NCBI GenBank assembly: GCA_021186555.1
Contig: JAJKFL010000003.1
Coordinates: 34,336,908-34,400,907, forward strand
From: Reticulitermes speratus
Taxonomy: Eukaryota; Arthropoda; Insecta; Blattodea; Rhinotermitidae
DNA: 64,000 bases
Direction: 5' to 3'
This document shows, piece after piece, positions 31,276 through 40,799 of the stretch. Position numbers and translations under genes: made by a program. The notes under the pieces are model-generated. The model saw only the letters and a program-made list of their open reading frames with translations. It did not search any database and was not told the DNA's origin. Within the stretch, counting starts at the first letter, position 1, and every line of letters starts with the position of its first letter.

Positions 31276-31851
31276 CCTCATGTGTGTGCCTGGGCATTGT
31301 GGCATCCCTGGTAATGAAGGAGCTGATAAACTTGCTAGGCAAGGAGCAACTACGCCATTACTCGGGCCAGAGCCGGCTCTTGGAATACCTAGGTGTTCAG
31401 TAAGAGAAGCTATTAAGAACTGGACTGAGTGCCAACATCGTACAACCTGGAGTAATTTACCAGGTCACAGACATGGTAAACTTTTTATTAGAGGACCATG
31501 TAAGGCATCAACTAAGATTGGTAGTTGCATTCCTCACAGGCCATGCTCCTGTGAGAAAGCACCTGAATATTATGGGCCTCTTTGATGGAGATCCGACCTG
31601 CAGATTTTGCAGATCGGAGACTGAAACTGTGTTGTTGCGAGGCTTTGGCTCGTCAACGCTATACTTTGGGAAGCTATTTGCTGAACCAAAAGATATAAGC
31701 GTGGCTTCATTAAAAGACCTGTGTCCCTTCGTTAGAGGCACAGGGCTAATGAACCAGTGCTGAATGGAATACTTAGGGCTGCACAGTAAGCCTAAGGCTG
31801 CAGTGCAGACGGAGCGTCTGCCGACAGGCCCTTTGAAGAAGAAGAAGAAGA
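31276..31851 (+). mobile_element. LINE 3' end with RNase H domain and (GAA)n tail
   Basis: A 5'-truncated non-LTR element flanked by TTAAACAT (31268-31275, 31852-31859). It encodes the end of an RNase H domain and the C-terminal CxxC region, then a short 3' region and a (GAA)n tail at 31836-31850. RNase H after reverse transcriptase points to the I/R1/Outcast-type superfamily rather than the other LINEs in this window. Confidence 0.85.
31280..31765 (+). pseudogene. LINE RNase H and C-terminal fragment, frameshifted
   Basis: Frame one (31280-31585) reads VPGHCGIPGNEGADKLARQG, the helix carrying the last catalytic residues of RNase H (GNE-AD-LA), then IPRCSVREAIKNWTE and TTWSNLPGHRHGKLFI. Near 31490 the reading moves to another frame (31473-31763): HQLRLVVAFLTGHAPVRKHL, LFDGDPTCRFCRSETETV, LYFGKLFAEPKDISVASLKD, ending LMNQC. 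CRFC is the first half of a C-terminal zinc-binding motif, but the usual H...C half is replaced by LLRGFGS. A small deletion or shuffle is likely. RNase H here would remove RNA from the RNA-DNA hybrid; the copy is dead. Confidence 0.8.
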
Positions 31852-31864
31852 TTAAACATTAATT

Positions 31865-33200
31865 AAATAGTTATCATGTCACCCAAGTTTCTTTTTTCCC
31901 AGATTAGACTGAGAATGATGGAAATATTCATGTGCGCCTGCAGCATTGCTTTCGTCAGCATAATGTATGTTATGTGACGTGTGGATATATAAACTCATAA
32001 AAAGGAACTTGTTGAACGACCGTGATGAAAAACAGACACCGGATGTTTCAAAATTCTCTTGGACCATAAACACGGTTTCTAGAGTAGAAATGCTGCAGGA
32101 GGAGTTTTGAAAGTTTGGTCCGTATGTTGAAGGCTGTGTGAGCTTTGAAGAATAGCGCATGTGAAATTTGTAACAGAAGAACTGAATTTTAGTGAGCTCG
32201 TAAGAAAATAATTCAGTGTAGTTTTATATTTTATTTATTATTATATTATATTTTATATATCCAGTTACAATGTGCTGCAGTCCAGCATTTATTGTGGAGC
32301 AATGAGTCAGAATGGCTACTGTCTTTTAATTCCTCCAAAAAGACAAATAAAATATGAACAGAGAGGTGAGAGGGAAGAAAGCGGGAAAGATATTTGAAGG
32401 GATAGAAAGGGGAACGAAGTTTCGAAGCAGAGAAGAAAGGGAAGGAAATTTGAAGGATTGAAAGAGGGAAGTAGTGAACGAAATATGGACGGAAGGAAAG
32501 GTGGATGGAAAAAGAAATAGACTAATTCAAAATAGTACAGTAGGAGCGAAATATCCAAGGAGGGAAAAAGAAAAGATAGCATGGAGTATGGAAAGAACGA
32601 AATAATATCAGACGGGGAATAGTAAAGGTAATGGACGGTTAGAAGGAAAGGTAAGGAGAAAGAAGTAGGCGACTCAAACATATCCTGCAAAATATCTGTC
32701 GTTTTTGAATCGACCCACTCCTCTCATACAAGTTGTTTCTCAGTCTCATCTTCTCGTTCTTAGTGTGCGGCCATTGCAGCAAGCGCTATCCTTCACTAAG
32801 CAACATGCTTCGCCGTTGCTATGGAGATAAATCTTGCCACATCTAATTGGTTATCTTTTCCCGCTTTCCCTCGCTTGTCTCTCCTTGGTTCAACGGCTGT
32901 ATCTTTCTCTGTCCCTCGCTTTGACTATGCGTGAGTATACAATGATGTAGAAGAAGACAAATATATAAATGTGTGGTGGTACAAATATAAACACTGTACA
33001 GTCTCGATTTTTCTAGGTACCGTTTCTTCCGTTTCTTCAAAGACATTTTCCCTTTAATTGAGAGGAGCGTTTTTAATTTTTTTACAATCTTACTTATTAT
33101 TGTATATTCTATTATTATTGTACTATGTATACATAGATATTATAATACAATGTTACGAATGCAATTTCTTTATCATATTATATACGTAATCCTGTGTTCT
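31865..33200. other. Gene-free stretch with purine-rich block
   Basis: No gene supported. A strand-asymmetric purine-rich block at 32335-32668 is annotated separately. The rest is unassigned AT-rich sequence. Confidence 0.45.
32335..32668. repeat. Purine-rich low-complexity block
   Basis: About 330 bases built from GAAAG, GGAAGG and GAAGGA words with few pyrimidines on the plus strand. It accounts for the Phe/Ser/Leu-rich 124-codon minus frame, which I do not accept as a gene. Confidence 0.75.
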
Positions 33201-33206
33201 AAATTG

Positions 33207-33280
33207 TCGTGCAGTCCGAACTTTTCGGTAGTTCGAGGCACTTTCGGTCCCTTTCACCTCGAACTATCGAGATTATACTG
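33207..33280 (-). mobile_element. Solo terminal repeat of a second Tigger/pogo family
   Basis: The minus strand begins at 33280 with CAGTATAATCTCGATAGTTC, then GAGGTGAAAGGGACCG and CCTCGAACTACCGAAAAG, with TA outside (33281-33282). CAGT...CTCGATA ends are typical of pogo-type transposons. No partner end was found, so the element is truncated or its other end is too eroded. Confidence 0.45.
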
Positions 33281-33339
33281 TACTCTATTCAGTACACAGA
33301 GAAGGCTACGGTGGCTTGTTAGCTGTATTATAAAGACGT

Positions 33340-33500
33340 TGGAAGCATTGTCCCCGAAAATTCTGTAACAATACAACTTCGTGCCAGAAGTGTGCTGAGT
33401 AAGAAGCCTCGATGCGTGTCGGGGAGGACCCGTTTCAATACCAGGCCTGACCATGTGGGATTTGCGGTAGATAATGTGGCAGTGGAACTGGTTTTCCTTT
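33340..33500 (-). repeat. Dispersed insect repeat fragment
   Basis: The antisense frame contains STATLSTANPTWSGL, close to a phrase (ATLSTTNPTWT-LG-NPGLRG) that I remember from many spurious insect predictions. The plus strand has CAACTTCGTGCCAGAAGTGT and CCAGGCCTGACCATGTGGG. The class is unknown. Confidence 0.35.
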
Positions 33501-33645
33501 GATTACTTTGCCTTACCCGTGTCAGGATCATTCTACCAATGCTCTCTACCCATTCATTTGTCAGGGAAGTTAATACTCGTAGCATTTGACAGTAGTCAAA
33601 TAATAAACTTAAAAATTCCACGCATGCGTAATTTATTCACTAGAT

Positions 33646-33810
33646 CTAGGGTGCACATCTTTTTCAAAAATCCTGGATTCACTTCAAAATTTTAGGCGCC
33701 TGAAGGGTCCCATGAACCAAGGTACATACTGAGGACCCTCAAATGTTAGGCACCACCGTAAAAAATGTAGTCGTTATGGCGACCTGGCGCCCGAGATTTG
33801 TGCACCCCTG
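33646..33810. mobile_element. hAT-type MITE, 165 bases
   Basis: The left end CTAGGGTGCACATCT and the reverse complement of the right end, CAGGGGTGCACAAATCT, form terminal inverted repeats (10 of the first 12 match). Flanking 8-mers CACTAGAT (33638-33645) and CATTAGAC (33811-33818) agree at 6 of 8, differing by transitions, as expected for an old 8-base hAT target duplication. It has no coding capacity. A degenerate copy in opposite orientation lies at 12145-12318. Confidence 0.7.
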
Positions 33811-33819
33811 CATTAGACG

Positions 33820-34230
33820 GCGGTGAACTTCACGCTTTCGCCACACTGAGGCATACTCTCTGCAAAAGCGCCCACAAGTCTTTCGGTACCACAAGTGCAT
33901 GACATGTTCTAGACATTAAATATTGCAATCTGAGATGGGACAGATACGTTGTCCAGAAACGTCAGTAAAGGATTACCACTCGTCGCTGTGTAATACCCCA
34001 GAAGAGCGCAGACCTCAACTCTATCTAAGAGGCCCAGCTGTGTAACTCCCACCTTTTTGCTTGTATATGGAAACAGACTCAGTATCCCAAACAATTCTTT
34101 CTTTTATTTGCATTGTTGAAACATTGGGCGAAGGACATAGCTATGAGTGTCTAACAAGTTTCAGCACTTAACAACATAGCGAATGAATACGGCCTTGGCT
34201 GCCAGATTTATGTTAATGTCCTTGTAAAAA
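33820..34230. other. Gene-free stretch
   Basis: No gene or repeat recognised. Confidence 0.4.
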
Positions 34231-34235
34231 CATAA

Positions 34236-34516
34236 AGGTAAGGTTTTCGCAGTCCACTCAATGAATGAATGTAGGGGAATTATAGGTATAGCTCCTCTCT
34301 TTCTTAATCTTAGCACTAGATAGAGGTGAGTGGTCAAATTTACGCCCTGGTCGCTTTACCCCCTGGGAAGAACGCCGGTACCCGTTATGTAGAAAGCTAG
34401 TTGGGTCCCAGAGCAATCTGGACGTTTTCGAGAAAAGTCTGTTACCCCTGCTGGGATTACAACCCCGGATCATCTCACACGTAGCGCAGTAGCTATACCG
34501 ACTGCGCTACGCCAGT
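34236..34516 (-). mobile_element. SINE family 1, near full length, antisense
   Basis: The minus strand starts ACTGGCGTAGCGCAGTCGGT (A box), then CTACTGCGCTACGTG and a B-box remnant GGGTTGTAATCCCAG. It continues GTCCAGATTGCTCTGGGACC, GGTACCGGCG, AGCGACCAGGGCG and TGACCACTCACCTC, ending in AACCTTACCTTT. The B box carries GTTGTAAT in place of GTTCGAAT. Confidence 0.8.
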
Positions 34517-34519
34517 TTC

Positions 34520-35420
34520 ATTAATTTCCTTCATTTTTTGTACTTCATTTTAAAACATCGAATTAATGTGTGGTAGTAAACGATGAATGATGAAGGATTT
34601 GGAAGGAATCGATGTAGCCCAATTGAAAATACTGTCACACCCTGGCATTCGCCTTTATTTGGTGCAGACGTTAAGAATGAATGGAGTTATATTTCTTCTC
34701 CACTATACTTTCTTGACGTGGACAACAACAGCCTGACTTTTATCACAATCTGGAACGACTGAGGAAAGCCACTAAGATCTGAACTGAATAGTTATTCAGA
34801 TTGATCACTTCTGTCGGATCCAAATGAGAATGTACCCCCCCCCCCCACCACCTTTCTACCCGACGACGGAAAGAAATTCAGATTTCGAAATTTGTGTTCT
34901 TGTTTTGTGTAAAAAGAAAATGAAGAAAGAGCAAGAATGCTAAGAATTCTTATTTATTTCCAACCAATAAAGTGACACGCTGCATCACTTGTGTGTAAAC
35001 AAAGACTGTACCAGAGTAAGCAAGTGTAAGCTTGTGTTGAATTGTAGAAGGGATCATTCGAAAGCCATAAGACTTATTCTGCCGCCGTATCCTGTCTTCT
35101 GTCTTTATGCGTTATCTCTTTTTCTCTCTGATATTTTCTCTCTCTATTCATGAAGAGGAATGAAGGGTAAATGAAATTAATGGCACTGGTTCTCCCAACA
35201 CGCTATATCTCAATTTCGCATGCAAGGCACTATGTACATCCCCATGCGTACTCTTAAATTGGTTGAGTTTTGTTATTGAGTTGTGTTGCATGGCAGGCAG
35301 TTGTATATAATCCCGTTGTGCTATGCTGGATGTCTATTGGTAATAACAATTTAACTGTAGTCTTAAAATCACGCTCGTGAAAAAGCTATTACATCTGCTT
35401 ATCTAAAAGTTAATGCTGGA
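34520..35420. other. Gene-free stretch
   Basis: No gene supported. A 12-base poly-C run is at 34835-34846. Confidence 0.45.
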
Positions 35421-35424
35421 TTAA

Positions 35425-35492
35425 ATAATAATAACATAACATAATAACATAATAACATAATAATAACAATAATAATAACAATAATAATAAAG
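35425..35492. repeat. (TAA)n/(TAACA)n low-complexity tract
   Basis: AATAATAA, AACATAACATAATAAC and further TAA units run directly up to the 5' border of the LINE remnant. The same simple repeat also ends that LINE. Confidence 0.85.
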
Positions 35493-35496
35493 CAGA

Positions 35497-36193
35497 CAGT
35501 GTCAACAATACGACGAGCCAGTAGAAGATATAATGTCAGCGAGCCCAGTATTGGCAAAAGAGCAATTTATAAAGTGATATGATAGAGTGATTGCTCAACT
35601 ACATTTTCAACACATGCAAGGAAACAGGGGTAAAATTAAACAGTGAACACTGGTATGGCATGTACCAAAGTCAGCAGAAATAAGTAATGAAAGTTAGGTA
35701 ACTGACAGAACAATCTCTGACAATGAACCGGACATCAAAATACGTGATAATTAGTAAGGAACGTGTCTGTTAACAGACATTGCAATTTCAGGAGAGAGAA
35801 GTGTGATCAAGAAAGAAGCCGAAAAGTTTTTTAATACAAAGTCCTTAAACAGAAATAAAGTGCATCTGGAATATAAAAACAAAAGTGTTACCTATAATAA
35901 GAGACGCAACTGGAACCTTCTCAAATTCATTCAGAAAATATCTGAAGAGCATTCTTGGAAAGCACGACATCAAGGCACTACAGAAAACAGTCATACTGGG
36001 CACTGCACACGTACTGTGGAAAGTGCTGACGTAAACGTACAAAACGTTTATCGTGGGAAATAGCATTACATGTACCGTATATTGTAACTACAGAATGCTG
36101 CAACTTTATGTACCCTAGAGACATGTTTTTTCGTGTGCATAATTGTAAATACCCTGTACAAAGGTGACTAATAATAATAATAATAATAATATC
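35497..36193 (+). mobile_element. LINE 3' end (KHDIKALQK-type) with (TAA)n tail
   Basis: Across several frames the plus strand reads EDIMSASPVLAKEQFIK, YDRVIAQLHF, WHVPKSAEISNES, TDRTISDNEPDIKIRDN, then GTCLLTDIAISGERSVIKKE, AEKFFNTKSLNRNKV, and in another frame LLKFIQKISEEHSWKARHQG, which slips toward KHDIKALQKTVILGTAH and LWKVL. This is the C-terminal region of a widespread animal LINE lineage, downstream of the reverse transcriptase and without RNase H. The longest intact frame is 35803-36063 (86 codons). The 3' region ends TGTACAAAGGTGACTAATAA in a (TAA)n tail at 36168-36191. Many stops make it inactive. Lineage is recalled from memory, so the clade name is left open. Confidence 0.8.
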
Positions 36194-36199
36194 GAATAA

Positions 36200-36695
36200 T
36201 GGCTGCGACAATGTCCCGGAACTGCTCGTAATGCAGTATTGCCAACTGTCCAGCAATGTTCAGAAAAAAAGAAGAACGCACGTCTCCCACAAATCACATG
36301 CGATTATTAGAACAGAATCCTAAAGTAAGCGAAGGGGAATTCATAATTCTTCTTTTTGACTGCATTACAGCCTTTCTATCCAAGATTATCTAGAATTGCT
36401 GGATTAAAATAATTTAAATGGAACAGGCGTACGAACACAAAAATGTGTGACGTAATTTTTAACCAAATTAAACCTAGTTAATATTCGTCATAAAAGAAGA
36501 AAACGATGCATTAAGAAAATGTAATTAGACTGATTATTTTGTCGCTTTTCTTTACGATTTCTTCGATAGACCTCTTCTAATACCTAGCAAAATGCCAGAG
36601 TGCGTATCACCCACACGTATCCCTGAGATTTTCCTTGATTTTGCTGAGCCCTGAGCAATTTCCATTAGGTCTATTGTACGTAAAAAAAATTGGTG
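36200..36695. other. Gene-free stretch
   Basis: No gene or repeat recognised. Confidence 0.4.
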
Positions 36696-36699
36696 AATG

Positions 36700-36952
36700 T
36701 AAAGGTAAAGTTGCCCCTGCCCACGTCATGAAGGTATATAGGGGGCATAGAGGTACAGATCCACTCATTCTTAACCTCGGCGCTAGATGGACTTGAGTGG
36801 TCAACTTCATGCCCCGGCCGGTTTACTCCCGGGAAAGAAGCCAGGTACCCGTTGAATAGGAGGTTGGGTGGGCTCCAGAGCTTGTGTAGATACTATGGAG
36901 AAGAGAAAAATCACTCATCCCTGCAGAGATTCGAACCCAAGATCGATCAGCG
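36700..36952 (-). mobile_element. SINE family 1, 5'-truncated, antisense
   Basis: The minus strand has B box GGGTTCGAATCTCTG, TTTTTCTCTTCTCCATAGTA, CTCTGGAGCCCACCC, GGTACCTGGCTTCTTTCCCG, AACCGGCCGGGGCATGAAG, TTGACCACTCAAG, and a tail ending in CTTTACCTTTAC. The A-box half of the tRNA head is missing. Confidence 0.75.
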
Positions 36953-36959
36953 TAAGAAA

Positions 36960-37360
36960 TGGACACACTCCTTATTTTTCGTACGATTTCTAATCCACCA
37001 TAGACAATTATTCTCTAATGTGATTTGAAATTAATTGGAAGTAACATTTCCATTTGATTCAGCGTCTTTAGATAACCTGCTAGCAAAGCAACTGACATTA
37101 ATTTAGATATAGCAGTGGCAGAGGAACCTAACTGTAATTAGCCTGCCTGTATCTTGCTTATTGCCGGTGCTGAAGTGCTAACAATGCTTGAGCCTGTCTA
37201 GTATGTGCATGGCGTGTTTGAGAGTCAGTGCAAATCTCTCCCATTGCGTGTGAACTAATTTTCTCTTAATTACAAAAATGAAGTCCATAATGACACACAC
37301 TTTCTTCATCAACGTCATTTTCTTATTCCTGCAAAGTGAGAAACATCAGTTGGTGTTTTA
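36960..37360. other. Gene-free stretch
   Basis: No gene or repeat recognised. Confidence 0.4.
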
Positions 37361-37363
37361 ACG

Positions 37364-37585
37364 CAACACCTTATTTACAGCTGCGCGGACCTGCTACTGC
37401 CTTGAGTAGCCAACTTTTACACGACCTGACGACTGCGCGGCACTTTAAAATTGTTTGTAATATGTATAATAAGAATATTTACAATGAGAACTGAAAATTC
37501 CAGCTGCGCGGCAACAATTCAGTGTGCGCGGGAGCATTTCAGTTACTGCGCGGCCGCGCACCCGCGCAGCTTAGAGGGAACATTG
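37364..37585. mobile_element. hAT-like element end with CTGCGCGG array
   Basis: The right end, read on the minus strand from 37585, is CAATGTTCCCTCTAAGCTGC, a form I associate with hAT transposon ends. Seven CTGCGCGG-like words lie inside: 37381, 37433, 37504, 37524 (GTGCGCGG) and 37546 forward, and about 37553 and 37562 inverted. A poor left partner (CAACACCTTATTTACAGCTG) may start at 37364. Flanking 8-mers share only TTTT, so the boundaries are uncertain. Confidence 0.45.
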
Positions 37586-37599
37586 TTTTGTGCGCATGC

Positions 37600-38400
37600 A
37601 TATAATGAAATTTTAACCAATAGTGTTTGTTACTCACTAATTTGTAATTATTTTTTGACCGGTAACCAGTTAACTTTAATAGTGCAGTACCCTATACTTG
37701 ACGTTTGTTAATAAAACTTTCATGTACCATTTGCAATAAAATTAGTGGGGGTTATTATTAAGGTATAGACTCGACACAAAAACAAAGGATTTTGACATCG
37801 TAATGACAGTAATAAATATCACAGTCTTCGGAATGCCTTCCAATGCGACACCAATCACGCCTCCACCTCGCACATCTGCATATTCCTTAGACAGTACAAA
37901 GTTTGCGCGCTCGTGTCACCGTGAGTAGCTTAACCTAAAGGCTGTCTGTAACTTCCTGTAGTGTCTGCAGACCGGGCTTGACCCAAGAACGGTTTTCGTG
38001 TCAGACTGTCAGTTAATAAAGCCATTAACACTAAGGCCTCTATACCTCTACCCTCTTTTGCACCCACTTCTTAACTCAAAACATTGCGTTTTTTTTCTAA
38101 ACCATGGATCAAAGGCGATGGAATTGACATTCGTATTTATAGCAGTGTGTAACGGGTACCCTCTCTTGGAGGGGTAGGGGCTTTTGGAAATAGGTTAAGA
38201 ATAACCTTTTACGAGGGTGAAGGAACTTCCGTCCGTAAAAAAATACTGTAAATAAAGGAAACACCGTAACGTTTTATGGCTCTCTTTTATGCATTAAGCC
38301 TGACCTTCCTCTATCTGTGGACAAGTAACATTTGCTGTTAGAACAAAATTTTGGGAATATTGCCTGTCATGTTTACAAGATCCCATTTATCTTCTGTATC
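37600..38400. other. Gene-free stretch
   Basis: No gene supported; unassigned sequence. Confidence 0.4.
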
Positions 38401-38407
38401 TAAGCCC

Positions 38408-38880
38408 ATAACTAACTGAATACCTGAAATGGAGTCCTTGAGAATCCTGTAGTTCCTCAACTAGTCAAATTACGTGCATTTTATGGAACCCCAAGATTTA
38501 TTACCTTGTTCTCTGCTCTAAAGAACCAGATGAATGCAGTCCTCACCTCCCATCCTATTTCGTTATAGTCTATTTTAATATTATCCTCCCATATACGCTT
38601 AGATATTCCAAGTCGTCTCTTTCTTCAGGCTTTCCAACCACAATCCTGTAAGCATTTTTCTCTCGCCCATGCATGAGACATGCAGTTCCATCTCATCCCC
38701 TCTGATTTGACCATTCTAAAAGTAAGCTATTTGTTGAGGAATATCCTACAAATCATCAAGCTTTTTATAATGCACTTTTCCTCCTTTCTTCTGTTACTTT
38801 CTTCCTCTTAGGTCCAAATGTCTCGGCACCTGCTCTCGGGCACCTTCAGCTTATGTTCTTTCCTATTGTGAGAGACTGCG
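38408..38880 (-). mobile_element. LINE 3' end (GRPRRRW lineage), antisense
   Basis: The minus strand, with frame changes, reads HKLKVPESR, DIWT / TFGPKRKKVTEERRKSAL, KLDDL, MVKSEGMRW, then GERK/ NAYRIVVGKPEERDDLEYL, YNEIGWED, CIHLVL and SREQ. This follows the C-terminal order of the lineage at 8.9 and 63.7 kb, including the 3' region GAGGAACTACAGGATTCTCA and GGACTCCATTTC, and ends TTCAGTTAGTTATGGGC, matching the usual TTAG-repeat tail. Many indels; inactive. Confidence 0.75.
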
Positions 38881-39094
38881 AAGGCTACTGACGAAATTAT
38901 TACTCGTTTGTATTTACGTAAGAAACTTCTCGTCTTCGTACAAGCGACTGGAAATATTGCTGGTTGACTTAATTACTGATACAGGTCTCATCTTCCCTGT
39001 CTTTTATGTGGAAGGGCTGTGTTAGTTTGTAATAATTAGGCCTACAAAATGAAGCTGTTTAAAGATAAGGCTTTGAACAATCTCAATGGTCAAA

Positions 39095-39204
39095 TTTCAC
39101 ATTATATTCACTGTGCATTTTGTTTTACCAACACATGCACTACAATTAGGGTGCAATGTAGGGGTGCAACATACGACATAATTGTAGTGCATATGTTGGT
39201 AAAA
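39095..39204. repeat. Inverted repeat with 26-base arms
   Basis: TTTTACCAACACATGCACTA (first 20 of the arm 39123-39148) is mirrored at 39179-39204 with one mismatch in 26, around a 30-base spacer containing GGGTGCAA twice. The 29 bases before it (39095-39123) match 30818-30846 at 28 positions. It looks like a hairpin-forming part of a repeat; class unknown. Confidence 0.7.
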
Positions 39205-39209
39205 ATAAA

Positions 39210-40320
39210 GCTATTACTTAAATCTCAATGGTATTTACATGTACTACCTGTTTTAATACTGAAGAAAACTGCAGATTTTTCACAGTGTCTTTGTTTTCCA
39301 CGCTCTTCGAAATAAATATCGATTATTTTTTCCTGTACATCAAACTTCCTGCGTTCGGATTGTATCTTTAAAAATGAAATGAATTGAACCGTTTAGCTGA
39401 ACCTTTCTCTTCAAACGGTTGTAGTACTACTGTCTAAAATTATTAAAATACATTTTATAATTAAATTATTATATTATATTATTATATTATATTATAAATA
39501 TTAAATAATTATATATTAAACTTCATTTATCATTATGTGGAAGTAAAACGTTTAGGTCCTTTTTGCCCGTGGGACATAAACATAATTATCAGTTAAAATT
39601 AGTAGGCACGCAATTTTTGGTGTATTTGCGTACGAGTGAGTAATTATCTCGTGACGTCCATGACAAGTAAAGCGTATTTTAATGCCTTGTGGACGCGTCA
39701 CGGACACAGACTTGATAAACAACATTATATCTACTCAACGTCATAGCGACCCACATGCTAAATCGAAACGCCAACAGGAAACAAAAGAAGTTACGTAATT
39801 GTATCAGCCCCAAGTGTTGACACATGAGACGTGATAAGGGGGTTATTGTGAGCTGCACAGTCTTGTTTCTAACGTGAGAAAGTGCAGGGCTAATAGAATA
39901 CATACCGATTAATTAAGCTGGTAAGTTGCAATTCCGTTTCATGCAGTGCCAGTTTATGATACTGCAGCCTTACGGTGTTTGCAGTGTGAAGTGATAGTTC
40001 TGATTGTTGCGGTAATTTCGGGAAGTCGTCGTGAAGGTAAGCAGAATACCTTAAACATGGTCATCTTTTGTTTTTGCCAGATTGCTGATACATCACGCCG
40101 ATGGCAAAAACTATGAACGTGTCATTGTGTTTGATTTATTAGTGTTCATGACTAGTACGGCCGTAAGGCAAATGTCTCATTGTGGGAAGGTAAGTTGTTC
40201 GCACATGTGTGGTTACAAACATTTTTATACCCAATGAGACTTGATTTAGAATACTCGTACTGTTCAGAAGAAAATAATGTACGTATAAAGTAGCCTGTAC
40301 GTCAGAGATAAGTATTAAAA
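39210..40320. other. Gene-free stretch
   Basis: No gene supported. An AT-only low-complexity section of ATTATATT words lies at about 39455-39520. Confidence 0.45.
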
Positions 40321-40324
40321 ATAC

Positions 40325-40792
40325 ACTAAGGCTTGCCCGCTGAACCCGTAACTCGCGGGCAAAGTGTTGCTCGCGACACAGTGCTATGTTGCCCGCGAAG
40401 ATATTTGAAATGAGAAAGCCTCTTTTTGCCCTTTCTCTGGCAAAGCCGAGATAACAACGCCGAAGCAATTTTGAAAAATTGTGAGCTGGTTATTTATGGA
40501 GAAGTACGTTACGTTAGTAATTCATTATGTAAAAATTCGCTAAAAATCCATTATGTAAAAATTCGCTAAAAATCCATTATGTAAAAATTCGCTAAAAATC
40601 GCGACACCCTAGCCTATGTAGGGACTTGCATGTTTTATCTTTTCCTATCGTTATCAGTGCAAATTATATACAGAAAAATACACAAGTGATGCTGTGCATT
40701 CATTCTTAAATCTTGTGTTGAGTTTCATTTTGTCGGGTTGTAGAACAAATTTTGCCGAAGTTGCCCGCAGGCCTGCGCTAAGGTACGTTGCA
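40325..40792. repeat. Region with dispersed TTGCCCGC motifs
   Basis: TTGCCCGC occurs near 40329, 40391 and 40762, with an inverted CGGGCAA near 40356, in otherwise AT-rich DNA. The right border GCGCTAAGGTACGTTG, reversed (CAACGTACCTTAGCGC), resembles the hAT-like end at 37585. No left partner or target duplication was found, so the element is hypothetical. Confidence 0.3.
40521..40598. repeat. 26-base tandem repeat, 3 units
   Basis: Units at 40521-40546, 40547-40572 and 40573-40598 read TYCATTATGTAAAAATTCGC plus TAAAAA. The second and third are identical. Confidence 0.95.
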
Positions 40793-40799
40793 GTCTTTG

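Noticed and set aside
32316-32690. 124-codon minus-strand membrane-like protein
   Set aside because: Hydrophobic Phe/Leu/Ser run arises from the purine-rich block read in antisense.
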